From Bacteriovoracaceae bacterium (GTDB lineage Bacteria > Bdellovibrionota > Bacteriovoracia > Bacteriovoracales > Bacteriovoracaceae), in assembly GCA_021737405.1 (NCBI GenBank), contig JAIPEG010000008.1:38936-102935 (forward strand): a stretch of 64,000 bases of DNA, read 5' to 3'. Below the pieces are notes generated by a model. That model saw only the letters and a list, made by a program, of their open reading frames with translations. It did no database searches and was not told the DNA's origin. Made by a program: the position numbers and the translations under genes. Of this stretch, positions 48,643 to 58,874 are shown piece by piece (within the stretch, counting starts at the first letter, position 1; every line of letters begins with the position of its first letter).

Positions 48643-49513
48643 AGAATATATCAATCACAAAACATTTGCAGTCTATGATTATCAGTTCCTTCTTCACTTG
48701 AAGGCTGCTCCTCTCTCTGAATGGCTAGAGACTTCCCCACCCTTTGATTGCCAAGATGAATACCTAGAAAAATTTCATCAGCTTATAATCAACTCAAAAC
48801 TTAATGCTCTAAAAGGACTTGAACGTTTTTCTAAACGCCATCTCATTAATGGAACAACCCAAAGCTTTGATGAGTGTTACCTTAGAAATAAAGGGAAAAG
48901 GCTTCGCATCTTCAGAGGTGAATATGCTTATCACAAGCGGGTTAACCCAAACTTTACATATATTGAGGATGCTCCACTAGAAAAAGAAGATCACATCATT
49001 ATTTCTCTTCCCTTTTGTAGTAGCGGAGATATCCATCCTCTAATGGATCAAATTATTCGGGAGGCAGAAAAACAAAATATTTCTGTTGAAATAGATTGTG
49101 CTTATTTTGGAACTTGTCATAGCTTATCCTATGACCTTTCTTCCTCTTCCATAAAGGCCGTAAGCTTCTCACTTTCAAAAGGTATGGGATTAGGGGATAT
49201 CCGCTCAGGGATTCGCTATAGTGACTACGATGATGGACTTCCCATTGCTCAACAGAATAACTTTCACCATACGGTGAAATTTGCGGCAAAAATTGGCCTT
49301 CATATGATGGAACGCTTTGATTTTGATTACATTCCAAATACCTATAGAGTCCACCAGGAGTCTTTTTGTAAAGACCTAGGACTGAGCCCCACGAAATGCA
49401 TGCATTTGGCCCTTGGTGATTCTCAGAATTACTCAGAGTATCTAATCGATGATAAGTATTATCGAGTTGGTATTCGCGAGGGTGTCAAAAAAAGAAAACA
49501 AGGCCGTATTTAA
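48629..49513 (+). CDS. Compact PLP-dependent (fold type I) aminotransferase-like protein (copy A)
   Basis: NGTTQSFDE, GEYAYHKRV, VEIDCAYFGTC, AVSFSLSKGMGLGDIRSGIRYS, YYRVGIREG; overlaps stop of upstream radical SAM gene. Confidence 0.65.
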   Translation: MLNLREYINHKTFAVYDYQFLLHLKAAPLSEWLETSPPFDCQDEYLEKFHQLIINSKLNALKGLERFSKRHLINGTTQSFDECYLRNKGKRLRIFRGEYAYHKRVNPNFTYIEDAPLEKEDHIIISLPFCSSGDIHPLMDQIIREAEKQNISVEIDCAYFGTCHSLSYDLSSSSIKAVSFSLSKGMGLGDIRSGIRYSDYDDGLPIAQQNNFHHTVKFAAKIGLHMMERFDFDYIPNTYRVHQESFCKDLGLSPTKCMHLALGDSQNYSEYLIDDKYYRVGIREGVKKRKQGRI

Positions 49514-49514
49514 A

Positions 49515-51086
49515 TTACTTAAATAGCTTCAAAAAATAAAGAAACCACTGTCTTAGTGGATATATCGGAAATAAATAATCCCCCAATTCGCCATAGATAT
49601 CTACATCTAAATGATTATGGAAAAAAACAGGAGCAGTTTTAGAAAGAACACGGCTTCTTTTATATCGTGAATTTCCAAATTCGGAGCGATTTTGAAGGTG
49701 AGGCTGATGATAGGCCAAAACTTTAGAAAGGCCCACCTTTGCCTTATTCTTAAACAACTGATAACCAAGGTCTGTGTCTTCAAAGCCATAGAATATATAA
49801 TTATGACAAATTAAACCCGCTTTTTCTAAAACTTCCCTTCTCACAGATAGCCCATAGGTACAAATATACTTCCAAGGACATGTTAAAGAATTCCAGTCTT
49901 TAGTGTTTTTAAAAAAATCATACCAGTATGGATTCGCTTTTAAGTCAACATCACGCTCAAATAAGACATCGCTCCAGACTTCGATTTCGAGTCCCTTTCC
50001 AAAGTCACTGAGATCATAGCGCTTGATCTGGATGACATCTTTATCCTCGAGCTCATTAATGATCGTAGTTAAGTAATCTGGAGGAACAAGTATATCTGCA
50101 TCTAGAAAATGAATCCTTTGTCCCCGAGCATAGCTTAGGCCGATATTACGAGAGATACCGGCCCGAAATCTTGCATCACCCATTGATCGAGGAAAAACTC
50201 GAGGATTTCGAATATATAGAAAATCAATATTCTCAGATGGACCAAATTGTGCCAGAATTTTTTTAATCTCACTTTGAAGACCATCATAGCTTCCATCATC
50301 GATAATAATAATTTCAAAGCTAGCGCTAAAGTTTTGTTTCGCTAACATTCCAAGGGTGCGCTGAAGCTCCTTTTTTTGGTTAAAAACAGGAATGATAATA
50401 CTATCGATTGGATCAATTAATGTTCTTTTTTCAAAGAGTGGTCGAAGTATTGGAAAAAACTCAATATCAGAGCTTGCCCTTGATTCAAAAAGATAGATGC
50501 CCTCATGGGCCCTAAATTCAATGCCCATCTGAATCAAAGACTGCCCATAATTTTTAATTTGCCTAGTACTTAAAAACTCATCGTACAAGAAGTTCTTTAA
50601 GGGACAATAAAAAGATAATTTATTCTTATAGGAGGATAATTTCTGGGCAGATGGTCTAAACTTTCTAGAAGGAACAATTAATAAATGAAAATTACTATTT
50701 TCTAATGTTCTAATATTTTCCAATTCAAAGGCATTACTGACAATTAGAATAATTTCTCCATCAGTTGCATACAAATCTTTTTCTGCACGAAAAAATTGGG
50801 AAGGAGTTGATAAGTAACAAATATCTCGTCCTTTTTCTTTTAAAAACAACGCCACTTTTTTATCATAAGGACTCTGAGGAAGTAGCATCAAAAGTCTATT
50901 CATTCCATAATGATTCATCTTCTCATATTGTTTAAGAATATCTTCCCAAGCTATCTTAAAGTCATCAAAACCAAGGAAGGAAGCTTCCTTAAAGAAAGAA
51001 TCAGGTCCTGTGCGAAAGTAGAATAAGTTTTTATTTTTCAAGAGGTTTAATGGATTTTGGGATTTTACTATCGACACTTGAAACAC
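49515..51086 (-). CDS. Family 2 glycosyltransferase with ~230-aa N-terminal extension
   Basis: DSIIIPVFNQKKELQRTLGMLAKQNFSASFEIIIIDDGSYDGL...GQRIHFLDADILVP. Confidence 0.85.
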   Translation of the reverse strand: MFQVSIVKSQNPLNLLKNKNLFYFRTGPDSFFKEASFLGFDDFKIAWEDILKQYEKMNHYGMNRLLMLLPQSPYDKKVALFLKEKGRDICYLSTPSQFFRAEKDLYATDGEIILIVSNAFELENIRTLENSNFHLLIVPSRKFRPSAQKLSSYKNKLSFYCPLKNFLYDEFLSTRQIKNYGQSLIQMGIEFRAHEGIYLFESRASSDIEFFPILRPLFEKRTLIDPIDSIIIPVFNQKKELQRTLGMLAKQNFSASFEIIIIDDGSYDGLQSEIKKILAQFGPSENIDFLYIRNPRVFPRSMGDARFRAGISRNIGLSYARGQRIHFLDADILVPPDYLTTIINELEDKDVIQIKRYDLSDFGKGLEIEVWSDVLFERDVDLKANPYWYDFFKNTKDWNSLTCPWKYICTYGLSVRREVLEKAGLICHNYIFYGFEDTDLGYQLFKNKAKVGLSKVLAYHQPHLQNRSEFGNSRYKRSRVLSKTAPVFFHNHLDVDIYGELGDYLFPIYPLRQWFLYFLKLFK

Positions 51087-52167
51087 AACTGGGTGTCACA
51101 CAAGGCATAGGTCGATCAAAGATACTAAATCCTTCTTCAATTGTCCCGAGGGGGGCATCGTGACAAGAATAACTACGCTTAACTTCCCCCCCAGGTTCTC
51201 GAATAACGATCCCCTGAAAGCCCGCGCGACAATACCAACCAATAAATTGATTAAAATTAAAGGCGTTGAACCTTTCAGCCTGATCCATGTACCAAATCTT
51301 ACCTTTAGAATCGACCAATTCTACTTGCATATTTTGTTGAATATCCCCATCACCTTCAATTTCAATTTGAGGAAGCATGAAACTTTCAGGAGGAGCCGGT
51401 CGTGAAGCTTTCTTCTTTTTTTCTAATAAACGAAATTTCGTGTAATTTCTTTGAGGCATACCATTGTGCAGTCTATCTAACTGTTCATCAGTGTATCCAT
51501 CAACAACTCGTGAAGCGCTAGGATCAGATTGGGGCTTTAAAGTGACATTTATGCCCGCTTCGTGAAAAAACAATGCCTCCTGATAATAGTCTTCAAACAT
51601 ACCAGGGACCATAACCATATTGATCGTTACATGAACGTCATTTTCTTGCAGAAAGAGAATCTTATCCCTAAACGCTTCTTTTTGGGCCATTTCTCTGTGC
51701 CATGAAGCAGTGATGCTCACTCGATGAAGATTCTTTGTTGCACCAACATATTTCTCAAACCAATCGAGATGGCGAGAAAGATTTGTGGTCATGTGGGTGG
51801 ATTGATAATGGGGCTGCATTTCATCTTGAGAGTAATATTCTAAGAGATCTAAAAAGCCAGGGTGAACAGTAGGCTCTCCTCCCGAAAATGAGAAATGAAA
51901 ACTATTAAAGCCATTTTCTCTTGCTTGGGATTTAATTTTATCCATTGTTGAAATAAGGACTTCGAGAGGACGATGATCTTTCTGATCTGAACGAGCATAA
52001 GGCCAGCAGTAACTGCAGTTATAATTGCAATAACGACCTAAAAGCCATGACACATTAAATAAATCGCGATAAAGCAAGGTTCTCTGACCTAGAGAGACAA
52101 TATCGTCAAAAGGGATTTTCGAAAAATCATAGCGAGACCACTTTAAGTCATTGTCTTTAGGATCCAC
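51031..52167 (-). CDS. Radical SAM protein with C-terminal SPASM-like region
   Basis: LGRYCNYNCSYCWPYARSD; YCRAGFQGIVIREPGGEVKRSYSCHDAPLGTIEEGF. Confidence 0.85.
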   Translation of the reverse strand: MDPKDNDLKWSRYDFSKIPFDDIVSLGQRTLLYRDLFNVSWLLGRYCNYNCSYCWPYARSDQKDHRPLEVLISTMDKIKSQARENGFNSFHFSFSGGEPTVHPGFLDLLEYYSQDEMQPHYQSTHMTTNLSRHLDWFEKYVGATKNLHRVSITASWHREMAQKEAFRDKILFLQENDVHVTINMVMVPGMFEDYYQEALFFHEAGINVTLKPQSDPSASRVVDGYTDEQLDRLHNGMPQRNYTKFRLLEKKKKASRPAPPESFMLPQIEIEGDGDIQQNMQVELVDSKGKIWYMDQAERFNAFNFNQFIGWYCRAGFQGIVIREPGGEVKRSYSCHDAPLGTIEEGFSIFDRPMPCVTPSCVSSVDSKIPKSIKPLEK

Positions 52168-53596
52168 TTTTAAAATCCATTAGTTCTTTCATCTCAGGAA
52201 AGACTTTTTCAAACTGCGTGCCTCTAATTTGATCCATCAATTGAATGTATTCAATGAATTCAGGCATTCTATTAGACCAATCCTCAGAATTCATGAACTG
52301 AACCATGCCTTTTAATCTCTTTATGCCGTAAGGAGCATCCATAAAAGTCTGTTTACTTACAGGAATATTAAATGATTCAAAATTATCTTCTAACCATTGG
52401 TAGAATTCTTCATATTTCTTTTCAACCTTTTGTTTAAAGGCAGGTGGTAATACCTTCACATTTAAATGAGCTGGGTGATAAACAAAATGAAAGTTCAGCA
52501 TTCCAGCACCAAAGGGCCACTCATGTATCTTTTTAAAACCTTGTTTTAGCTTCCATTTGATAAAATCAGGTATGTAATAGATGTTTAAAATTTGAACAGC
52601 ACAAGCAATAGTCACTTCAATATGATCATCAGTTTCATCCAATAACCGAAAGCTGCTTAAGACTTGCTCCCAAGTCGATGGGAAACGAATATAAGAGTTC
52701 ATCTCTTCAATAGAATCAATCGAATAATGAAAGCGAACTTCTCTAAATTGTTTCCAGAGATCTAAAAGACGCTGTGGAATCTCCATTCCATTTGAATTAT
52801 ATCGCAATTGAATAGCGGGGGCATAGCCCTGGGCCACGCATTGCTCCAGTAACTTGTAGTGCTCTTCAATTATTGTGGCCTCTCCCCCTGCAAAGTAGAG
52901 TTGTTTCATATGCGGTATTTGAGAATAGAGCTGATCCCAAAATTTTGGATTATTAAGGTGCCAATTATAGCTCGCACCATCAACTCGTCCGCGATTATTC
53001 CATTGCATGATTTCTTTCAAACTTTCATTGGCGATATTGGGATAAAGTTTATTCCAGTCTTCAACCCATAACGAAGAATCATGGGGGGAGCACATGACGC
53101 ATTTCAGATTGCACTTTGTACCTAATCGTAAATCGATATAATAAATTTTTGGATCAATACTTCCATCTTCTGCTGTTTCTTGAAGCAATTCATCTAGATT
53201 AATTTGATCATCCCAATAACGAGTTTCCCAGTTACGTTTGGATAAGTGGCCTGCAGCTTCCTCTTTAAAACATTTAGTACACGAGGGAGGAACTTCGCCA
53301 TTCATCATCATCCGGCGAACATTTTTCATGTATTCGTTATTCCACGCCTCAAAAAGGTCTGTGTGATTAAAGTTGGCAGGTTTACCATCATCATTTTTAA
53401 GAATACCTACTTCTCCGCCATGTTCTTTATCATTTGTGGCCCCCACGGAACTAGCGTTTGCTGTGCAGCAGACACGCATATGACCATTAGGTCTCGTTGA
53501 GAGATGAATCCAAGGAAGCGCACAGTAGGTCGAACTTCTCTTACGAGAAACTGCTTTTGACTCTGCAACTTGTGATTTATTTTTTTTAAAGAACAT
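52157..53596 (-). CDS. N-twitch radical SAM protein (copy B)
   Basis: YCALPWIHLSTRPNGHMRVCCTANA...SCTKCFKEEAAG; DLRLGTKCNLKCVMCSPHDSSLW. Confidence 0.9.
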   Translation of the reverse strand: MFFKKNKSQVAESKAVSRKRSSTYCALPWIHLSTRPNGHMRVCCTANASSVGATNDKEHGGEVGILKNDDGKPANFNHTDLFEAWNNEYMKNVRRMMMNGEVPPSCTKCFKEEAAGHLSKRNWETRYWDDQINLDELLQETAEDGSIDPKIYYIDLRLGTKCNLKCVMCSPHDSSLWVEDWNKLYPNIANESLKEIMQWNNRGRVDGASYNWHLNNPKFWDQLYSQIPHMKQLYFAGGEATIIEEHYKLLEQCVAQGYAPAIQLRYNSNGMEIPQRLLDLWKQFREVRFHYSIDSIEEMNSYIRFPSTWEQVLSSFRLLDETDDHIEVTIACAVQILNIYYIPDFIKWKLKQGFKKIHEWPFGAGMLNFHFVYHPAHLNVKVLPPAFKQKVEKKYEEFYQWLEDNFESFNIPVSKQTFMDAPYGIKRLKGMVQFMNSEDWSNRMPEFIEYIQLMDQIRGTQFEKVFPEMKELMDFKSGS

Positions 53597-53598
53597 TT

Positions 53599-54678
53599 TT
53601 AATACTGATCCTTAAATTGATTAAATGATTGTCCACAAGTTTTTGAGCACACTTTTAGCTTTCCCGTGGCAAGCGAAGAACAGTTCCAACTTTTTTGAAT
53701 ATTTTCAAAGAACTTTCCCTTTAATATATTTTCTAGTTTTTCTTTTTTGGCGTCAATGAACTCTTCCCCGCCACTCTCTTTAATGACCTTCCATATTTCA
53801 GAACTTCGAGGACGATTATACCACAGATATAATTGATTCCCCGTCCAACAACATGGAAAAACATAACCTTGAGAGGAGATATAAATACTCCCCTCTTCAA
53901 GGGTCTTACATTGGATTTGGGTCTGATTAAGATATTCTTCAAGGGAACCAAACTCATTAATAATCGCTCCTTCCTTTTGAAGAGAGGTATTTTGATAATC
54001 TGGATTCTTTGGTTTTTCTAGAAAGTATTCAATCTCTCCTTGGGAGTCATGAACTTCTTGGCGCTCTCTTCCTTTAAGGCGAGTATTAGAAAAAAATCGG
54101 CCTGTTTTTTTTATGGTGAATTTTTCAAAGCCCATTCTTTGTGAAAGAGCGCGAGCTTCTTCAACTTGGTGTTCGTTGTGGGCAAAAACAATGTACTCCC
54201 AAACGGCCCTTCCGCCATGATCAATAAAGCTTTGTATATTATCCATGGCCTTATGAAAGTCCACATTCTTGCGATAGAGTTTATTCGTATCCTCGAGACC
54301 ATCAAGACCAAACTTAACATCACCCTTTCTTTGTATAGTTTCTGCAAGAGATGCCCACCAGTTTGGAGAGCGCATCCCTCCATTGGTATTCATTCCAAGA
54401 TTCATTTCTGGATTAGTCTCTCTTAGATATTGGAAAACTTCCAACGTATCCTTACCTACTCCCGGATCTCCATAGTTTCCACACAAAAAAACTCGTTTTA
54501 GTTGATGGACAATATGGGGTGGCAGAATTTTTTTTACGTCGGCCAGACTTAGCTCTGTTTTAGATAAGTGAGGATTTTCTTTGCCTCCTAAAATATTTCG
54601 CGCACATTGGGGGCAACTAGCATTACAGCGGTCTGTAATCTCAAGGTGAATCTGTTTGATATTTTCAAATCTATACAT
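53599..54678 (-). CDS. Radical SAM/SPASM-like protein (paralogue of 60960..61982)
   Basis: EITDRCNASCPQCARN; FLCGNYGDPG; FGLDGLEDTNKLYRKNV; GSIYISSQGYVFPCCW. Confidence 0.9.
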   Translation of the reverse strand: MYRFENIKQIHLEITDRCNASCPQCARNILGGKENPHLSKTELSLADVKKILPPHIVHQLKRVFLCGNYGDPGVGKDTLEVFQYLRETNPEMNLGMNTNGGMRSPNWWASLAETIQRKGDVKFGLDGLEDTNKLYRKNVDFHKAMDNIQSFIDHGGRAVWEYIVFAHNEHQVEEARALSQRMGFEKFTIKKTGRFFSNTRLKGRERQEVHDSQGEIEYFLEKPKNPDYQNTSLQKEGAIINEFGSLEEYLNQTQIQCKTLEEGSIYISSQGYVFPCCWTGNQLYLWYNRPRSSEIWKVIKESGGEEFIDAKKEKLENILKGKFFENIQKSWNCSSLATGKLKVCSKTCGQSFNQFKDQY

Positions 54679-54818
54679 GGATTCCCAATTTAACTAACTT
54701 TTAAACTCTGATATGTATTAAAAATGTTAATGGTTTTAAGATATAATGTGAAGGAATAGTACTCTTATGGCCTCTTGGCCCAGTGCTTCTCCAATGTCAG
54801 TTATCGAGAAAATCAAGA

Positions 54819-55925
54819 CTATTTTCGTCTCTTAAATTTCATGGCACTAGGAATTAGGTCCCAAAAGTAAGACGACTTTTCTTTAGAAGACACTGAAGTC
54901 ACTTGTTGGTAGAAATGCCTAGGTCTAAGAGAAATAGGTGCCTCTAATAGCTCAAAATTACTCCACTCTTGGGCAAAATACTTTGATCTTTTTAAAGAGG
55001 TTTCAAAAGTAGATATTTCCTTTAAATGATAATGGGCAGTCATTTTTGGTCTTTCAGAGAGCTCTGGAAAACTTTTATAAAGAAGTTCTTTTTGACGAAT
55101 AAGGGCGCGACCGGACTCGTCTCCCCGCATAAATAAGCATTCCTTCTCATTCATTTCTGAGCGAAATTTTAACGAAAAAAGATCACGTCCTCCCAAGGCC
55201 AAATGGTTGGCCAAGGTATACCAAAGTCTACCAAACTGATAAGGAAAAGCTGTCGAAACACCTAAATGTTCGGCGTAGATTTGCCTTTCCACTCGATCCG
55301 TTTCTCGCGACATGTGATAAAAAGATTGGTCCGTTTCACACCATAGGACCTGAGGCATGTGAGAACCAAAGAGAGCGTATTCTGTACTTGGATCTACACT
55401 ATTAAGACCAAAGGAGGAAAAAGATCCCGGAGAGATATTATGAAGCAGGTCATACTCTGTCTTCAACCAGGATGTCATATAGAATTCACTTGTTAGGTTT
55501 ACAACATCAAGATCAATTCCTTCTCTTTGACAAAATTTTTGGGCCCAATAAAGTTCATCTTGATTGCGTCCCATTACATTCACAAATACGGCCCGTGGCC
55601 TCAAACCGAGCTGATGTGCAGCAAAGAGAATCACTTCACTATCGATTCCACCACTATAAAGCACAACAGGACGCTTTCCGATAAAGAGTTGATCAACTTC
55701 ACTTAAAACTTCTTCAAGCATCTTACGAAAAGATAATGGATGATAGAAATCTGGGTCTATTTGAGGAAAGTTACAGACAAAAGAAAAGTCAGTTCCTCCA
55801 TGACGCCAAGCACTTTTAAAAGCATCCTTCTTAGAAGTAAAAATCTTATTCTCATAAGGATTTATAAAATGAAAAGAATTAGCATAATCCTTAAATTGCA
55901 ATTCAATGGGGTCGTTCATGGCCAA
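54819..55925 (-). CDS. PP-loop ATP-pyrophosphatase-like protein
   Basis: RPVVLYSGGIDSEVILFAAHQLGLRPRAVFVNVMG with SGGxDS PP-loop. Confidence 0.75.
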   Translation of the reverse strand: MAMNDPIELQFKDYANSFHFINPYENKIFTSKKDAFKSAWRHGGTDFSFVCNFPQIDPDFYHPLSFRKMLEEVLSEVDQLFIGKRPVVLYSGGIDSEVILFAAHQLGLRPRAVFVNVMGRNQDELYWAQKFCQREGIDLDVVNLTSEFYMTSWLKTEYDLLHNISPGSFSSFGLNSVDPSTEYALFGSHMPQVLWCETDQSFYHMSRETDRVERQIYAEHLGVSTAFPYQFGRLWYTLANHLALGGRDLFSLKFRSEMNEKECLFMRGDESGRALIRQKELLYKSFPELSERPKMTAHYHLKEISTFETSLKRSKYFAQEWSNFELLEAPISLRPRHFYQQVTSVSSKEKSSYFWDLIPSAMKFKRRK

Positions 55926-55993
55926 CAGATTACCACAAGTCTAGGTTATAAGGTATAATCAATTCAAAATTAGAATTACAGAGAGTAACTCCT

Positions 55994-56953
55994 ATGAGCA
56001 ATCAACGACTTCCTTTTGATATTGTCTATATATCCTACGATGAGCCGAATGCATCAGAAAACTACCAAGATCTTATTTCAAAAGCACCAGAGGGGTCACA
56101 AGTATTAAGGGTCCATGGAGTCAAAGGCCTAGATGAATCTCATCGCAAGGCCGCAGAGCTAGCGACAACTAAACATGTGCTCATTGTTGATGGTGATAAC
56201 ATTGTCACAAGAGACTTTTTCAAAATAGATTTTAATAGCTTGCTTTCGAAAATCCCAGAAAAGTTAGTACTATCATGGGCCTCTAAAAATATCATCAATG
56301 GGCTTATTTATGGAAATGGTGGTTTGAAGTTATGGCCAACTGAATTTTTAAAAGAAGTAAACTGCCATAATAATGGAAAAAGTACAGACTGGTGCCAGCA
56401 GTTTCCCTACTTACAATTAAACAATTGGTTCAGTTACTGCATGTGTAATGGTAGCCCCTACCAAGCTTTTCGAGCAGGTTTTCGCGAAGGAGTGAAACTT
56501 TGTCTCAATGCCGATGGAACGCGCAACCCTAATCTGAAATTTTCAAAGGACCTAATGTTCGAAGGTAATCGCCAAAGACTCCTGCAATGGATGAGTATTG
56601 GCGCCGATGTTACCAATGGTCATTATGCGATGTTTGGTGCGCGACTTGGATGCATTAGGATTATCTGTGAAGATAACTTTGATCTTAGCCAAATCAATAA
56701 CTATGATTGGTTTAATGAATATTGGAATGGTGAATTCTCATATGTTCGCGATGGTAACTACCTAGAACATTTTAATCGTTTGGTTTTTGAATTAGAAGAA
56801 TTTACAGGCCTTCATATCGCCAACTTTAATAGTGATCAAAGTCGGGCCATCAAAAGTATGATTCCAAGACCAAAACGTTCTGGTTTGCTTTCTCCACAGC
56901 CCAGTGACGAAGAGGCGTTTATACCTGAAGGCAATCAGGAGAAAGAAGTTTGA
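55994..56953 (+). CDS. Glycosyltransferase-like protein (GT-A, DGDN motif)
   Basis: FDIVYISYDEPNASENY...AAELATTKHVLIVDGDNIVTRDFF. Confidence 0.6.
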   Translation: MSNQRLPFDIVYISYDEPNASENYQDLISKAPEGSQVLRVHGVKGLDESHRKAAELATTKHVLIVDGDNIVTRDFFKIDFNSLLSKIPEKLVLSWASKNIINGLIYGNGGLKLWPTEFLKEVNCHNNGKSTDWCQQFPYLQLNNWFSYCMCNGSPYQAFRAGFREGVKLCLNADGTRNPNLKFSKDLMFEGNRQRLLQWMSIGADVTNGHYAMFGARLGCIRIICEDNFDLSQINNYDWFNEYWNGEFSYVRDGNYLEHFNRLVFELEEFTGLHIANFNSDQSRAIKSMIPRPKRSGLLSPQPSDEEAFIPEGNQEKEV

Positions 56954-57756
56954 CAATTTTTGAGAATCTAGAAAATCAAGAATACTTTCTTCGCCGCTAT
57001 AATAAGATCGTTTTACAATGGTCAAAAAACATACAAGTCCGAGATGCCCAAAATCTTCTCACATCAGTTATACTTCGCTTTATCCAAGCCTGCGGTGATG
57101 AAAAGGAATTGATTTCAAAATATTTTAACTTTCTAGAAGTTGCTCCTCTTAACGTTGTAAACGATGCTCTTTCCGAGGGACAATTTAAGAGCAAGATTTG
57201 GTTAAGAGATCAGTTGAAAGAGCATCTCGGTAAGAGAGAACTAGGACAGACGATAGTCCTTGGTGGTTGGATCGGGCTCTTAGGGCCAATTCTTCTTTGT
57301 GAAAACCTTTTTAGGATTGAAAAACTCTTTTCAATTGATCGAGATCCCGAATGTTTAGATTTAGCAGATCTATTAAATACGCTATGGCTTACTAATGAAT
57401 GGCAATTTAAGGCGATAACGGGAGATGCTAGTCAATTTGATTTCAACGATTTCAGAGCGACGACAACACAACTTATAAACAATACAAATATCTCCATCGA
57501 TTTTACTATTGATCCTGTACAGACAATTATTAATACTTCTTGTGAGCACTTTGCCCTTGAAAGCTGGCTTCCAAAAGTTCCGAAAGGCACACTTCTTATA
57601 CTTCAGTCTAATAATAATGAATCTCTAAAAGAACACAAATTCTGCCATAGTAGCGCTGTCGAATTCCTAAAGGAATTAGACTTATCGGAGGTCATTTATA
57701 GTGGTACAATGGAACTGGATCATTATCAACGTTTTCTTGTGATTGGCTTAAAGTAA
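56950..57756 (+). CDS. Methyltransferase-like (Rossmann) protein
   Basis: TIVLGGWIGLLGPILL...KLFSIDRDPECLDLADLLNTL; 4-bp overlap with preceding ORF. Confidence 0.5.
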   Translation: MTIFENLENQEYFLRRYNKIVLQWSKNIQVRDAQNLLTSVILRFIQACGDEKELISKYFNFLEVAPLNVVNDALSEGQFKSKIWLRDQLKEHLGKRELGQTIVLGGWIGLLGPILLCENLFRIEKLFSIDRDPECLDLADLLNTLWLTNEWQFKAITGDASQFDFNDFRATTTQLINNTNISIDFTIDPVQTIINTSCEHFALESWLPKVPKGTLLILQSNNNESLKEHKFCHSSAVEFLKELDLSEVIYSGTMELDHYQRFLVIGLK

Positions 57757-57767
57757 TTTTTAATCTT

Positions 57768-58844
57768 TTATTTGAAGATTTTTTTTAAGTAGTAAAAAAT
57801 CGGTCGTATATATACTCGCCAATGGTACTCACTCATGAAATAGATTTTGTAATAAATCTTATGCAACATTATTCGATAAATTCTGTGGTATAGAAAAAGG
57901 CCCGTCATCACAAAAACATGACGAATCTTAAAGGTGTATTTTTGAATAATTGGTGGAAAGAAGATAAACTCGATATTCTCTCGAAGGATTTTATATACAT
58001 ACCCAGGATTTTTTTCGCGCTTTGAGTTAAAACCTAGTTGAAAAAAGTAATCATATAAAAAAGCATAGAAATCCCTTTTTTCGTTGTTATCCTTAAGTAT
58101 AGGTCTAGAAACACGTTTTAGATCATTGTGGATAAAGTTATGAGCTTTTCCTTTACCTTGTAAGTAAGCCTTCCTAATAAATTGATAGTGACTTAGTTTA
58201 AAGCGATGGGTAACGGCGAATTCAGGTCGATAAACAAGCTTTTTTTTCCAGTGAGTTAATTGTGAATTCAATGAACTTTCAGTCCCCCCAAATGCTAAGA
58301 GAGGGTCAAAAGAAAACCCTTGTTCAAATAAACACCGCCGATAACAACAGTTGCCGCCGATTAAAGAATGGGTTTCACCTCTGGAGGAAAATGTAGACTC
58401 TTGAAGCCAAAATTTTGAAATATCAGCATACTTTCGGTCAATCCTTCGCTGTGAATAGGTTTCATCAAAGCTATAACCTCCCCCAAGACCATCAACATCA
58501 GGGTTAATCATCATATAAGTAACCATATTCTCTAAATAGTTAGGATCATCAACTGTACAATCATCATCAATAAAGAAAATGATTTCTCCGCGAGATTTTC
58601 TGACTCCAAGATTACGGGCAATGTTGGCACTTTTTACTCCGCTACATAATACTTCTAAGCGTTTAAAAGCCCCCTTATACCTAAGTGCTATTTTTTCTAA
58701 ATATCGCTTATCCTTTGAGAAATTGGCAACGACTAGGACTTCCAGTTTATGAAGGGGACTTAGTACAGAATGAGTAAGGCCTTCTAATAATGCCTCTACA
58801 TTTTTCTTCGGGTATAAGGTGGGAATAACAACAGAAATCAGCAC
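57768..58844 (-). CDS. Family 2 glycosyltransferase
   Basis: ISVVIPTLYPKKNVEALLEGL...NIARNLGVRKSRGEIIFFIDDDCTVDD. Confidence 0.9.
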   Translation of the reverse strand: MLISVVIPTLYPKKNVEALLEGLTHSVLSPLHKLEVLVVANFSKDKRYLEKIALRYKGAFKRLEVLCSGVKSANIARNLGVRKSRGEIIFFIDDDCTVDDPNYLENMVTYMMINPDVDGLGGGYSFDETYSQRRIDRKYADISKFWLQESTFSSRGETHSLIGGNCCYRRCLFEQGFSFDPLLAFGGTESSLNSQLTHWKKKLVYRPEFAVTHRFKLSHYQFIRKAYLQGKGKAHNFIHNDLKRVSRPILKDNNEKRDFYAFLYDYFFQLGFNSKREKNPGYVYKILRENIEFIFFPPIIQKYTFKIRHVFVMTGLFLYHRIYRIMLHKIYYKIYFMSEYHWRVYIRPIFYYLKKIFK

Positions 58845-58874
58845 AGGACCCCTTGGCCAATAGAACGCTCAAAC

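Noticed and set aside
48629-49513. Treating the compact PLP-like proteins as pseudogene fragments of aminotransferases
   Set aside because: Two divergent copies keep the same length, start region and key motifs, which argues for function.
54767-54835. 22-codon + strand ORF MASWPSASPMSVIEKIKTIFVS as possible RiPP precursor in the radical SAM island
   Set aside because: No leader/core pattern, suboptimal SD spacing, overlaps the 3' end of the opposite-strand PP-loop gene; short ORFs are common by chance.
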